Of a stretch of DNA of 64,000 nt, positions 18,189-28,207 are shown one piece after another. Position 1 is the first letter of the stretch. Every line of letters begins with the position of its first letter. Under the pieces are notes generated by a model. That model was not told the DNA's origin. It was given only the letters and a program-made list of their open reading frames with translations, and did no database searches. The DNA is from Corynebacterium yonathiae (GTDB lineage Bacteria; Actinomycetota; Actinomycetes; Mycobacteriales; Mycobacteriaceae), in NCBI RefSeq assembly GCF_022288805.1, contig NZ_JAKOPM010000001.1, positions 124,001-188,000 of the forward strand, given 5' to 3'. A program made the translations under genes and the position numbers.

Positions 18189-20579
18189 TTAGCTCTGGGA
18201 AATCGGAGTTGGTTGGATCTTCCAGACCTCGTTGGCATAGTCCGCGATGGTCCGGTCGGAAGAAAAGCGGCCAGAGTAGCAAATATTGAGCCACGCCTTC
18301 TTGGCCCAGGCAAGTTGGTCTGCCTCGTATTCGGCAGCCATGCGGTCACGGGTTTCGCGGTAGTCGGCAAAGTCGCCTAAGACGTAGTACTGGTCTTGTG
18401 CGTGTTCGCCGTAGCCGTCGAGAAGCGAGGCACGCAGATCGCTGAAGAGCCCGGCATTTTCGGAGCCCAAGGTGCCGTCGACAAGCGCATCCAGTACGCG
18501 GGCCAATCCAGGAACGTTCTGGTAAAGCTCGCCCGGGTTGTACTCGGCCTGCAGCTGCGGCAACTCCTCATTGCGGGCACCAAAGATATAGGCATTGTCT
18601 TCACCAACCGCCTCGACGATTTCCACGTTCGCGCCATCCATGGTGCCTAAGGTCAGTGCGCCATTCATCATGAACTTCATATTGGACGTGCCGGAGGCTT
18701 CCTTGCCAGCCACAGAAATCTGCTCGGAGATATCAGCGGCCGGGATGATGTGCTCGGCGGGGGAGACGTTGTAATTCTCTACAAAGACAACGCGGATAAT
18801 GTCCTTGGTGGCCGGGTCGTTATTTACCAAGTCCGCGATGGTGTTGATGAGCTTAATAATCGCCTTGGCGCGGTCGTAGCCCGGCGCGGCCTTGGCACCA
18901 AAGATGAAAGTACGCTTCGGCACGGTTTCGCCCTCGTCCTTGATGCGGAAGTAGAGGTCAAGGACGTAGAGGGCGTTCATCAGCTGGCGCTTGTACTCGT
19001 GCAGGCGCTTAATCTGCACGTCAAAGATGGAATCAGGGTCGATTTCAGCGCCTTGGTGGTCGTTTACCCACTGCGCAAAGTCGCGTTTATTGGCCTGCTT
19101 GATGGCGATCAGTTCTCGTAGTAGGTCAGCATCGTCGGCCTTATCGGCGAGTCTGGCCAGCTGGGTGAGGTCAGTAACCCACGCATCGGAACCAGCCTGC
19201 TGGGTGAGCAGTTCTGCCAGGCGGGGGTTGCACATCTTCAGCCAGCGGCGCGGGGTGACGCCATTGGTCTTATTGTTGAATTTTTCTGGCCAGAGCTCAT
19301 ACCATTCGGACAGCGTATCGGCCTTGATGATTTCGGTATGCAGGGCGGCGACACCGTTAATGGAGTAAGCGGCGTAGCAGGCGATCCAGGCCATGTGAAC
19401 CTGTCCGTTGGACACCGGTGCCATGTAGTCAATGCGACCCTGATCCAAGCCGCGATGGGCCATATCTTCGCGGAAGCGGCGATCGATTTCTTCCACCAAC
19501 TGCCAGATGCGCCAGAACAGCTTTTGGAAGATGGACACTTCCCAGCTCTCCAGTGCCTCCGCGAGCACGGTGTGGTTGGTGTAGGCGAAGGTCTCGGTGA
19601 CGATCTTCCACGCCGCATCCCAGCTCAGACCATGGTTATCGAGCAATATGCGCAAGAGCTCTGGGATGGCGAGCACTGGGTGAGTGTCATTGAGCTGGAT
19701 GGAGTTGTACTGCGCAAAACCGGTGAGGTCCTCGCCGTGCTGGGCAATGTAGTTATCCACCATGGTTTGCAGGGAGGCGGAGACAAAGAAGTATTGTTGG
19801 CGAACGCGCAGTACCTTGCCCTCGTAGGTGGTGTCGTTGGGGTAGAGCACGCGGCAGATATCCATGACACGCTCGCGCTCGACGATGGCCTCGGTAAAGC
19901 GCTGGGAGTTGAAGGCATCGTAATCGAAGTCGTCGATGGGCTCGGACTTCCACAGGCGCAGCGTGCCTACGTTATCGGTCCCGTAGCCGGTGATAGGCAT
20001 GTCATAGGGAATGGCGCGCACCTCCATGTCATCGAAATGGACGTGGCGTTGTTCGGAGGCACGGCGGATGACGAAGTCATAGCCGTTTTCCATCCACGCA
20101 TCCGGCTGTTCCTTCTGGAAGCCGTTCTCAAAGGATTGGCGGAATAGGCCGTAGCGATAGAGCAGGCCGTAGCCGGTGACGGGATAGTCTTGGGTGACAG
20201 CGGAATCGAGGAAGCAGGCGGCAAGGCGTCCGAGGCCACCATTGCCCAGTGCTGCATCGTGCTCAGCTTCGAGGACATCGCTCAAATCGTGGTCGGCAGC
20301 TTTGGCTGCAGCCTTGGCATCGTCAACGAGCCCCAAGTTGGTGAGGTTATTGAGCAGCGCGCGGCCCTGCAGGAACTCTGCGGAGAAATAGTGTTGCTGG
20401 CGGGTTGCAGCGTAGGCGGTACGGGTGCGCTCCCAATTATCGGCAATCTGTTCCATCACGGCGCCGGAGAGGCCCGACCAGAACTTGCGGTAGGAAGCAC
20501 TGTGTGGGCTCACACCGGAGGCTGCGCGGACGTGGGAGGGAACGGTGGATTCGAAAACAGAATGCCGTGGCTGGCTCAT
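18189..20579 (-). CDS. glgP: Glycogen/maltodextrin phosphorylase
   Basis: A 796-residue family GT35 phosphorylase that releases glucose-1-phosphate from alpha-1,4-glucans. The pyridoxal-phosphate site is intact: EASGTSNMKFMMNGA, with the expected lysine at about 635. Other motifs are ALGNGGLGRLAACFLDS, YGLLYRYGLFRQ, QLNDTHPVLAIPELLR, and NGVTPRRWL. The length matches bacterial enzymes. C. glutamicum carries two phosphorylase genes, and the one near pyk corresponds to this position as I recall. Start ATG at 20579. It is followed by a bidirectional terminator and has about 100 bases upstream before the next minus-strand gene. Confidence 0.95.
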   Translation of the reverse strand: MSQPRHSVFESTVPSHVRAASGVSPHSASYRKFWSGLSGAVMEQIADNWERTRTAYAATRQQHYFSAEFLQGRALLNNLTNLGLVDDAKAAAKAADHDLSDVLEAEHDAALGNGGLGRLAACFLDSAVTQDYPVTGYGLLYRYGLFRQSFENGFQKEQPDAWMENGYDFVIRRASEQRHVHFDDMEVRAIPYDMPITGYGTDNVGTLRLWKSEPIDDFDYDAFNSQRFTEAIVERERVMDICRVLYPNDTTYEGKVLRVRQQYFFVSASLQTMVDNYIAQHGEDLTGFAQYNSIQLNDTHPVLAIPELLRILLDNHGLSWDAAWKIVTETFAYTNHTVLAEALESWEVSIFQKLFWRIWQLVEEIDRRFREDMAHRGLDQGRIDYMAPVSNGQVHMAWIACYAAYSINGVAALHTEIIKADTLSEWYELWPEKFNNKTNGVTPRRWLKMCNPRLAELLTQQAGSDAWVTDLTQLARLADKADDADLLRELIAIKQANKRDFAQWVNDHQGAEIDPDSIFDVQIKRLHEYKRQLMNALYVLDLYFRIKDEGETVPKRTFIFGAKAAPGYDRAKAIIKLINTIADLVNNDPATKDIIRVVFVENYNVSPAEHIIPAADISEQISVAGKEASGTSNMKFMMNGALTLGTMDGANVEIVEAVGEDNAYIFGARNEELPQLQAEYNPGELYQNVPGLARVLDALVDGTLGSENAGLFSDLRASLLDGYGEHAQDQYYVLGDFADYRETRDRMAAEYEADQLAWAKKAWLNICYSGRFSSDRTIADYANEVWKIQPTPISQS

Positions 20580-20676
20580 TTGTACCCTTAAGCTAGTAGG
20601 TAGTCACGAAACGCTTGCCAGCTTAATAGCTTTGGCGCTGCCCTGCAGGACGGAACAGGGGGCTACGCGCAGGGTC

Positions 20677-21882
20677 TCAGCATGCTGCCAAGTAGGTCAA
20701 TGCCGCAGCATATGCCGCCCGGGTAGAGGCGTAGACGGTTGGGGCATAGTCCGGCAGGAAGGTCGCCTGGTGGTTAACCGGAGGGTCTTGGAGATCTTCT
20801 TCTGGGGTGCAGCCGATGTGCCAAAACACATAAGGCACTCCCCATGCCTGCGGCAAATAGCAAAAATCCTCGGAGGCAGTAGACGGAGCGGCGAGGACGG
20901 AATCGGGGCCAAAGGCGGCGTCGAAAACCTCGCCCACTGGGGCGTGGGCGGCGGCATCGTTATCTGTGACCTCGCCGTGGGCATAGTACGCGAAGGTAGG
21001 GGCCTGCTCGCTTCCGGAGGCTATACATTCGGCTTTAACCATGCGCTCGAGGGAGCTATAGACTTTTTCTGCGAGTGCGGGGTCATAGTAGCGGGTATTG
21101 AGCACTAGCTCGGCGGACTCGGGGATGATGTTGTTTTTATCGCCGGAGTGTAGCTCGCCTACGGAGATGACAAAGAACTCGTGTGGGGCGACTTCGCGGC
21201 CCACGATGGCCTGGAGGCGAGTGACGATCATGGCTGCGATGTAGGTGGGATCGATGGAGTTATGGGGCATGGAGGCGTGGGCTGATTTGCCAAAGACGCG
21301 TATGCGGAGGGAATCGCAGCCTGCCATGATAGGGCCTGCGGTATGGCGCACGGTGCCGGCGCGGCCGGGCATGATGTGTTGACCCAAGCAGATATCGGGG
21401 CGTGGGACGCGTTCGATGAGGTTATCGTTCAGCATGAATTTAGCCCCCATGGAGGACTCTTCGGCCGGTTGGAAAAGGGCGAGGAAGGTGCCGGACCAGG
21501 AGCTACGGGAGGCGTCGAGAAGCGCACAGGCACCCAGTAATGCCGTGGTGTGCATGTCGTGACCGCAGGCGTGCATCTTTCCATTGGTAGCGGAATAGGA
21601 CACGCCGGTGGCCTCCTCTACAGGCAGGCCGTCGAAATCCGCGCGCATTAAGGCGGTGGGGCCGTCACCGTTGCGGAAGATGGCAACCATTCCATGACCA
21701 CCGATGTTTTCTACTACTTCGCAGTCAAAATCGGCGAGTTTGGCTCGGATACGGCCGGCAGTGCGCTCTTCTTCGTGAGAAAGCTCGGGGTGGCGGTGCA
21801 GGTCCTCGTAAAAGTCCTGCTGCCATTCCAGATCAGTTTCTTGGGAAGTGGCGAGCTGGGCGATGTGGGCAGAATCAGACAT
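20677..21882 (-). CDS. M20-family amidohydrolase (N-acyl amino acid/peptide type)
   Basis: A 401-residue metallo-amidohydrolase of the M20D group, which holds aminoacylases, hippurate hydrolases and IAA-amino acid hydrolases. DLHRHPELSHEEERTA, KMHACGHDMHTTALLGA (metal-binding His), FQPAEESSMGAKFML (catalytic Glu-Glu) and GQHIMPGRAGTV are all present. In skin corynebacteria one such enzyme, AgaA, releases odorants from N-acyl-glutamine, but the substrate here cannot be read. The start is placed at ATG 21882 (MSDSAHIAQL), which has AAGGTGTG eight bases upstream. A longer frame to 21933 has no such site. It is divergent from the small gene at 21919. Confidence 0.88.
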   Translation of the reverse strand: MSDSAHIAQLATSQETDLEWQQDFYEDLHRHPELSHEEERTAGRIRAKLADFDCEVVENIGGHGMVAIFRNGDGPTALMRADFDGLPVEEATGVSYSATNGKMHACGHDMHTTALLGACALLDASRSSWSGTFLALFQPAEESSMGAKFMLNDNLIERVPRPDICLGQHIMPGRAGTVRHTAGPIMAGCDSLRIRVFGKSAHASMPHNSIDPTYIAAMIVTRLQAIVGREVAPHEFFVISVGELHSGDKNNIIPESAELVLNTRYYDPALAEKVYSSLERMVKAECIASGSEQAPTFAYYAHGEVTDNDAAAHAPVGEVFDAAFGPDSVLAAPSTASEDFCYLPQAWGVPYVFWHIGCTPEEDLQDPPVNHQATFLPDYAPTVYASTRAAYAAALTYLAAC

Positions 21883-21918
21883 GGTTTCACACCTTAGGAA
21901 TTGGGTAGGGTTAGCGCT

Positions 21919-22317
21919 ATGCCGGTTATTCAATTCGATGTTTTAGTTCCCAACGCACAAGCAGAGCGCGTCGCGGACATCTTTACCACTGCCACCGACA
22001 AGCTGGTGGAGGGCGGTTCATTATCCTCCGCTGAGGTTACTCGCCCTGATTCGCCGCAGTTTCCAGAGGGGTTGGAAGAACAGCTGCGGCAAAATTATCG
22101 CGATGAGCATGAGGATCGCGACCTCGAGGACGCGAGCGTGTACCGCTACGACATTGCGGTTACGGGAGTTAGCGGATCGGTAAATCAGCTGGGTATGGTG
22201 CTCTCGCGTCTTCTTACCCCGCACGCAGTGCTGCCGAAGGACCACGTATTGTTGGAAGATGAGTTAGCGCACGAGCAGCCAGCCATCTTCCCGTGGTCTT
22301 TGTCTATCCGGCCTTAG
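21919..22317 (+). CDS. Uncharacterised small acidic protein
   Basis: 132 residues from ATG 21919, with GTAGGG upstream. I do not recognise the family. The protein looks like one compact alpha/beta domain: MPVIQFDVLVPNAQAERVADIFTT, then an acidic stretch (LRQNYRDEHEDRDLEDAS), then YRYDIAVTGVSGSVNQLGMVLSRLL and the end FPWSLSIRP. No signal peptide or membrane segment is seen. Its stop overlaps the stop region of the convergent glycerate kinase gene by four bases. Divergent from the amidohydrolase with only 36 bases between the two starts. Confidence 0.65.
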   Translation: MPVIQFDVLVPNAQAERVADIFTTATDKLVEGGSLSSAEVTRPDSPQFPEGLEEQLRQNYRDEHEDRDLEDASVYRYDIAVTGVSGSVNQLGMVLSRLLTPHAVLPKDHVLLEDELAHEQPAIFPWSLSIRP

Positions 22318-23396
22318 AGCTGCTTGACGATGTCCCTGGCGGCCGCCGCCAGCTGCTGCGACATCGATCCTTCTTGGCTGAGCTGAGCGCAGTAGGCATC
22401 CGTGTCCTGCTCGAAGGAACCGGCGATAATGCCCATGGGCATGCCTGCGTCTTGGGCGAGAGCCGCAATGGTTCCGACGGCCTTTCCAGTCAAAGATTGC
22501 TCGTCAAACCGGCCCTCGCCGGTGATGACGAGATCGGCGGAGGATATTTTTTCTGGAAGTCCGAGTGCAGTGGCCACATGCGCGCTGCCAGATAAGACGC
22601 GAATATGCTCATCTGAGCCCCAGAGCGTGCGAGAAAGCCAGTGCAGGCCAATGGGAAGGCCGCCCGCGGCACCGAAATATTCGGAGTCTGCATCGGCGCC
22701 GGTAACTTTGCATGCTTGCAACATGGCACCGGCCAGCAGTGCTACCTGCTCGCCTTGGGCTCCCTTTTGGGGGCCGTACATGGTTGCTGCCTGCACTGGG
22801 GTGGCGCGGGTATCGGCCAGCAAAGTGAAGTCAAGCATGCCCGCCTTGATATTAAGCTGCGCGGTGTCGATGTGATCGAGCTGAACTAGGGGAGCGCCGC
22901 CCTTAGGCAAGGCGTAGCCGCGGGCGTCATGCGCGGCGGCGCCGAGCGCGGTAAGGATGCCCATGCCGGCATCGATGCTGGCGGTGCCTCCCAGTCCGAG
23001 CACAATCGAGGTGGCACCGCGCGTTTCCGCATCCGCGATCAGCACGCCGGTGCCATAGGAATCGGCGTGCAGCGGGTCAAGGTTGTCTTGTACTGCGGGC
23101 AGGCCGGTGGCAGAGGCGACGTCGATAAACGCAGTAGTCCCAGCGAGGAAGTAGCTTGCCTGGGTTAAACGGCCTATGGCGTCGGTGGTAGGCAGGGTGA
23201 TGGTCTCTACGGATTGTCCGCCGGCCACGGATGCCTGCGCGAGGACGGAGGCGGTTCCCTCGCCGCCATCGGCCATGGGCAGGGTGGTAACCGTGGCGTC
23301 GGGGAGAGCCTGGCGCACTCCCATAGCAATGCTGGCTGCGGCCTCGGGCGCGGAAGCGGTGCCTTTGAACGAGTCTGGCGCGACGACAATATGCAT
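22314..23396 (-). CDS. glxK: Glycerate kinase
   Basis: A 360-residue GarK/GlxK family kinase that phosphorylates D-glycerate. The N terminus HIVVAPDSFKGTASAPEAA and the ADGGEGTA motif are characteristic. LGLGGTASIDAGMGILTALG and DLVITGEGRFDEQSLTGKA are the later conserved segments, followed by ALAQDAGMPMGIIAGS. The start is taken as ATG 23396, whose product begins with the family's conserved start, although no strong ribosome site is seen. It is convergent with the small gene at 21919. The divergent gap to gdhA, about 200 bases, must hold both promoters. Confidence 0.93.
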   Translation of the reverse strand: MHIVVAPDSFKGTASAPEAAASIAMGVRQALPDATVTTLPMADGGEGTASVLAQASVAGGQSVETITLPTTDAIGRLTQASYFLAGTTAFIDVASATGLPAVQDNLDPLHADSYGTGVLIADAETRGATSIVLGLGGTASIDAGMGILTALGAAAHDARGYALPKGGAPLVQLDHIDTAQLNIKAGMLDFTLLADTRATPVQAATMYGPQKGAQGEQVALLAGAMLQACKVTGADADSEYFGAAGGLPIGLHWLSRTLWGSDEHIRVLSGSAHVATALGLPEKISSADLVITGEGRFDEQSLTGKAVGTIAALAQDAGMPMGIIAGSFEQDTDAYCAQLSQEGSMSQQLAAAARDIVKQL

Positions 23397-23540
23397 GACC
23401 GTGATTATAAAGCCCACCTGCGATGGGAGTCTGCGCGGCTTAAGATCCGAACGTTCTACAGAAAATATTTTACTTTATTGTCGCTGGTAAAGACGGTGCG
23501 GATCTATGCAAGGTCTAGAAACTGCTTGCTTTATCGGTAG

Positions 23541-24941
<1,401 letters not shown>

Positions 24942-24957
24942 AAACAGACCTATTTTT

Positions 24958-25013
24958 AACCGGCTCCCCTTCTTCGCCGCATTATGTGGTGGAGGAGGGG
25001 AGCTGGTGTTTTA
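24958..25013 (+). terminator. Terminator after gdhA
   Basis: ACCGGCTCCCC (24959-24969) pairs with GGGGAGCTGGT (about 24997-25007, one G-U pair) and is followed by GTTTT. It lies 17 bases after the gdhA stop. Confidence 0.8.
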
Positions 25014-25141
25014 AGTACGTGTCATAGATTCCCTACGCGTGGAGGTAGACCAGCAAGACCGACTATAGAAGTTAAATCTGCAGTACACACTCGGTGCGTG
25101 GCCTCCACGCCTGGCAGGTGAGGCCATGTAAAATTCGCAGC

Positions 25142-25900
25142 ATGTACCGTGTCTTTGAGTCCCTAGATGAATTAGTCCAGCACTTGGAAGAGGCCCATAG
25201 CCTCCCTATGACCTCTAATTGCATGGTTCCGCGCCATGAAATGCTCGCGCTTCTCGATGACCTGCGGAATGCACTGCCCGTTGAGATTGATGACGCGCAG
25301 GACGTTTTGGATAAGCAGGATGAAATCTTGCATGGCGCCGAAGAACGCGCGGACCAGACCATCAATGACGCTAATGCGCAGGCAGATGACATCGTGGGTC
25401 ACGCCCGCGAGGAGGCAGATGCCACGGTGTCCCACGCAGAACAGCATGCTGCCAAGCTGGTAGCTGATGCTGAAGCTCATGCACAGTCCATGGTGGAGCA
25501 AGCCCGTGCGGAAGCAGACCGCACCATCGCCCAGGCTAATGACGAATATGAGCGTTCCGTTGCAGAAGGCCGCGCGGAACAAGAGCGTCTGGTTTCGGAA
25601 TCAGAAGTTGTTCGCCGCGCCGATGAAGAAGCACACCGCATCGTGGAGTCTGCCCACACCGAATCTAACCGTTTGCGCAGCGAATGCGATGAGTTTGTGG
25701 ATGGCAAACTTAGCGAATTCGAAACCACGCTCAACGGCCTGCTGCGCACCGTAAGTTCCGACCGCTCTGCACTGCGCGGCGGTGCCGGGGTACGCTCCCG
25801 CGGCGGCGATTATTCGGCGCTGGGCCGCGCCGGTGGCGCAGCGGGTGGCACACGCTACTCGGAAGGTGAGGCCTATGAGCGTCGCTATAACGAGCGCTAA
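25142..25900 (+). CDS. sepIVA: DivIVA-like septal/polar protein (SepIVA)
   Basis: 252 residues from ATG 25142. MYRVFESLDELVQHLEEAHSLPM begins the short DivIVA-like head. A long coiled coil runs from about 35 to 200, rich in Ala, Glu, Asp and Gln with heptad-like spacing (AEERADQTINDANAQADD). The C terminus is Gly/Arg/Tyr-rich and disordered. The mycobacterial orthologue Rv2927c, SepIVA, is an essential septation factor and also lies beside DUF177, rnc and fpg, which supports the assignment. Here an unrelated membrane gene on the other strand separates it from that block. The upstream ATG-less extension in the open frame is ignored. Confidence 0.85.
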   Translation: MYRVFESLDELVQHLEEAHSLPMTSNCMVPRHEMLALLDDLRNALPVEIDDAQDVLDKQDEILHGAEERADQTINDANAQADDIVGHAREEADATVSHAEQHAAKLVADAEAHAQSMVEQARAEADRTIAQANDEYERSVAEGRAEQERLVSESEVVRRADEEAHRIVESAHTESNRLRSECDEFVDGKLSEFETTLNGLLRTVSSDRSALRGGAGVRSRGGDYSALGRAGGAAGGTRYSEGEAYERRYNER

Positions 25901-25936
25901 AGCACTACCTTTACTCTCATTCAGCCCCTAAGCTCT

Positions 25937-25960
25937 ATGGCCCGTTCATAACGGGGCCAT
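25937..25960. repeat. Short inverted repeat after sepIVA
   Basis: ATGGCC-CGTT, a 3-base loop (CAT), then AACG-G-GGCCAT forms a near-perfect stem with one bulged G. No T run follows, so it is not clearly a terminator. It lies 37 bases after sepIVA and ahead of a larger hairpin. Confidence 0.5.
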
Positions 25961-26005
25961 GGACTAGGGAGGGGCGAGGGGGAATCTAAAGCGCCAGGCA
26001 CGGCC

Positions 26006-26077
26006 AAAGGTCCTGTTTGGTGGGCAGGCGGTTTGTCGTACACCGTCTACCCACCCAACAGGGCCTTTTGTTTTATT
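26006..26077. terminator. Long-stem bidirectional terminator
   Basis: Two 26-base arms, 26006-26031 and 26043-26068, pair with 22 Watson-Crick and 2 wobble pairs around an 11-base loop. AAAGG at one end and CCTTTTGTTTT at the other fit termination in both directions. It serves the convergent sepIVA and membrane protein genes. The stem is unusually long for this genome region. Confidence 0.8.
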
Positions 26078-26094
26078 GGTTACTCCCAGCTGGC

Positions 26095-26742
26095 TCAAGC
26101 AGTAGCGCGGGAGCAAGGCTGTCTTGCTGGAATCGCTTTTCCTGATTCTGCGGCAGCAGGCGAGTCTTGTGCACGCTGGGCAGTGGGCTGTTCTTCCTCT
26201 TGTGGAGTGAGATGCTCATCTGCGGCGGATTGGACAGCCATACATGCTGCGATAGTCGTGGTAACCAAGCCGGGGAAAAGGAATGCTACGAGTGCGGTAA
26301 AGAAATAGGAAGATAGTGACGTTAATGCGCTATCACTGAAATTCTGGGGGAAGCACACGGCACACGCGCTAAGGAGCGCACCGGTAGTCAGCAACATTGT
26401 GCCTACAGAAATGAGCGCGGTAGGAATGGTCGCGCGGGAGAACCAAGTGATAGTACCGCCGCTTAGGGAAAAGATGAGTGCGCCGGTAAGAACCGAAAGG
26501 TCCATGCCGGTGGGCAAGACCAAAATGGCACCGGCTACCACACCGGCAACGACGCTACAGATGAGTGCGGTACATAAGCGAATTCCACTTACGCCGTACA
26601 TTCCTGAACGGTCCGGCCGTGGAGTGGCGTGAACGAGCACACCGGCAGTAGCTAACACCGCAGCGGGAAGGCAACTAAACACGGCGAAACTAAGTGCTAT
26701 GCTGCGTAGATCGGTGGAGGTTAGCGCCAAGTGGTAGGTCAT
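26095..26742 (-). CDS. Uncharacterised membrane protein
   Basis: 215 residues with five to six hydrophobic helices, including IALSFAVFSCLPAAVLATAGV near 15-35, CTALICSVVAGVVAGAILVL near 57-78, LTGALIFSLSGGTITWF, ALISVGTMLLTTGALLSA and YFFTALVAFLFPGLVTTTIAA. A hydrophilic cytoplasmic tail of about 45 residues rich in Glu, Gln and Ala follows (HLTPQEEEQPTAQRA). I do not recognise the family and no catalytic motif is visible. It lies on the minus strand between sepIVA and the YceD-rnc-mutM group and ends at the long-stem terminator. Confidence 0.7.
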   Translation of the reverse strand: MTYHLALTSTDLRSIALSFAVFSCLPAAVLATAGVLVHATPRPDRSGMYGVSGIRLCTALICSVVAGVVAGAILVLPTGMDLSVLTGALIFSLSGGTITWFSRATIPTALISVGTMLLTTGALLSACAVCFPQNFSDSALTSLSSYFFTALVAFLFPGLVTTTIAACMAVQSAADEHLTPQEEEQPTAQRAQDSPAAAESGKAIPARQPCSRATA

Positions 26743-26892
26743 GCTTCCACACTAAGGGCGGTTTTCACCTGCGAAAAGACTAATCCGGAAAGGCATAGGC
26801 CCTTTTACTTTAAACGCCAGACTCTTGACAGAAACTCGGCTTGCGCGGTCCGCTAGGCGGAGCTTGCGGGGCAAGGTAGACTACCCAGTGTT

Positions 26893-27438
26893 ATGACATC
26901 ACCATTGAAGTTCGATGTGGGCGAATTGTTGAACGCCCAAGGCGCTGACGCACTGCCGGAACAACGCACCCAGACCGGCCCCGCACCCGAGAGGATTGGC
27001 GTAGAGATGATCGCCATTCCACAGGGCGAAGAGCTCACCGTAGACGTTACCTTGACCCCACTTGGTGCCGGTGTCTTGGTGGATGCCAACATTTCCGGGC
27101 GGCTGACCGGGGAATGCTCCCGTTGTTTGAAGGAGCTGCACCCACAGCTGGATTTGCACGTCACGCAAGTCTTCGCCGCCGATGAGTCCTTCGTCTCTGG
27201 AGACGAGACTACAGACGATGATGAAGGCTCGGGAGATGAGATTCCAGAGATTGAGGATGATGAGCTGGACCTTCTGCAGGCCGTTATCGATGAGGCGGGG
27301 CTAGAACTTCCCTTTGCGCCGGTGTGCGAGGATGGCTGCGAAATTGCTACGCCAGAGGGCGTGACCACCGGTATCTCTGGCGAAAAGGACGAAGATAAGG
27401 TCGATCCCCGCTGGGCCGGTTTGGAGAAGTTTCTATGA
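26893..27438 (+). CDS. YceD/DUF177 family protein
   Basis: A 181-residue member of the YceD family, which in many bacteria is encoded next to rpmF or rnc and is linked to 23S rRNA handling. It has GRLTGECSRCLKELHP and PVCEDGC, giving the four cysteines of a possible metal site, plus an acidic insert (GDETTDDDEGSGDEIPEIEDDELD). It overlaps rnc by four bases, so the two are translationally coupled. A TTGACA at 26825-26830 lies upstream, but no well-spaced -10 hexamer follows it. rpmF is absent here, as in mycobacteria. Confidence 0.9.
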   Translation: MTSPLKFDVGELLNAQGADALPEQRTQTGPAPERIGVEMIAIPQGEELTVDVTLTPLGAGVLVDANISGRLTGECSRCLKELHPQLDLHVTQVFAADESFVSGDETTDDDEGSGDEIPEIEDDELDLLQAVIDEAGLELPFAPVCEDGCEIATPEGVTTGISGEKDEDKVDPRWAGLEKFL

Positions 27439-28205
27439 GCCGCAAAAAGAAGCTAACTGGGGAAGAGGCGCTGGCAGCCGAGTTTGCTGCAGTAGACCAC
27501 ACCCCGTTGTTGGAATCACTCGGTGTGGAATTGCAGCCTGAGCACCTGTGCTTGGCGTTGACCCACCGTTCATTTGCTAATGAGAATGGGCACTTGCCAA
27601 ACAACGAGCGCTTGGAGTTTTTGGGCGATGCGGTGCTGGGCCTTTCGGTGGCCTCCCAGCTCTACATCACCTATCCTTCCCGCCCGGAATCGGATATTTC
27701 CAAGATGCGCGCTTCCATCGTCTCGCGCTATGGCCTTTCGGACATCGCCCGGGAGATAAACCTGGGCCCGCATATTCTGCTGGGCAAGGGCGAGCAATCC
27801 ACCGGCGGCCGCGATAAAGATTCCATTCTTGCCGATACCACCGAGGCGATCTTCGGTGCCATCTACCGCGAGCACGGTTTTGAAACGGCGCGTGACGTCA
27901 TCTTGCGTTTATTTGCGGAGAAGATCGAAAATGCGACTGTGAGCGGGCGCCACTTGGATTGGAAAACCACTTTGCAGGAGCTGTGCGCGGAGCTAAAGGC
28001 GCCGATGCCGGTCTATTCGGCCACCTCCACCGGTCCCGAGCATGACCAGACATTTACCGCAGTCGCTACTGTTGCTGGTCTGACCGTGGGCAATGGTGTG
28101 GGGCATAATAAGAAGTTAGCCGAACAACAGGCGGCTCAGGAGGCCTGCCAGACCTTGCGCGAAACCCCGCTTTTGGTGCAAGGTACTGCACATAAAGAAA
28201 GCTAA
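27435..28205 (+). CDS. rnc: Ribonuclease III
   Basis: A 256-residue double-strand-specific endonuclease that processes rRNA and other structured RNAs. The catalytic motif NNERLEFLGDAVLGLSVA and the second acidic site DTTEAIFGAIYREHG are intact. LTHRSFANENG precedes them. The double-stranded RNA-binding domain covers about residues 175-245 (DWKTTLQELCAEL, then GVGHNKKLAEQQAAQEACQ). It overlaps YceD by four bases and is two bases ahead of mutM. Confidence 0.97.
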   Translation: MSRKKKLTGEEALAAEFAAVDHTPLLESLGVELQPEHLCLALTHRSFANENGHLPNNERLEFLGDAVLGLSVASQLYITYPSRPESDISKMRASIVSRYGLSDIAREINLGPHILLGKGEQSTGGRDKDSILADTTEAIFGAIYREHGFETARDVILRLFAEKIENATVSGRHLDWKTTLQELCAELKAPMPVYSATSTGPEHDQTFTAVATVAGLTVGNGVGHNKKLAEQQAAQEACQTLRETPLLVQGTAHKES

Positions 28206-28207
28206 GC

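Noticed and set aside
25901..26094. tRNA or small RNA gene between sepIVA and the membrane protein
   Set aside because: No cloverleaf can be drawn. The structure is explained by the long terminator and a small hairpin.
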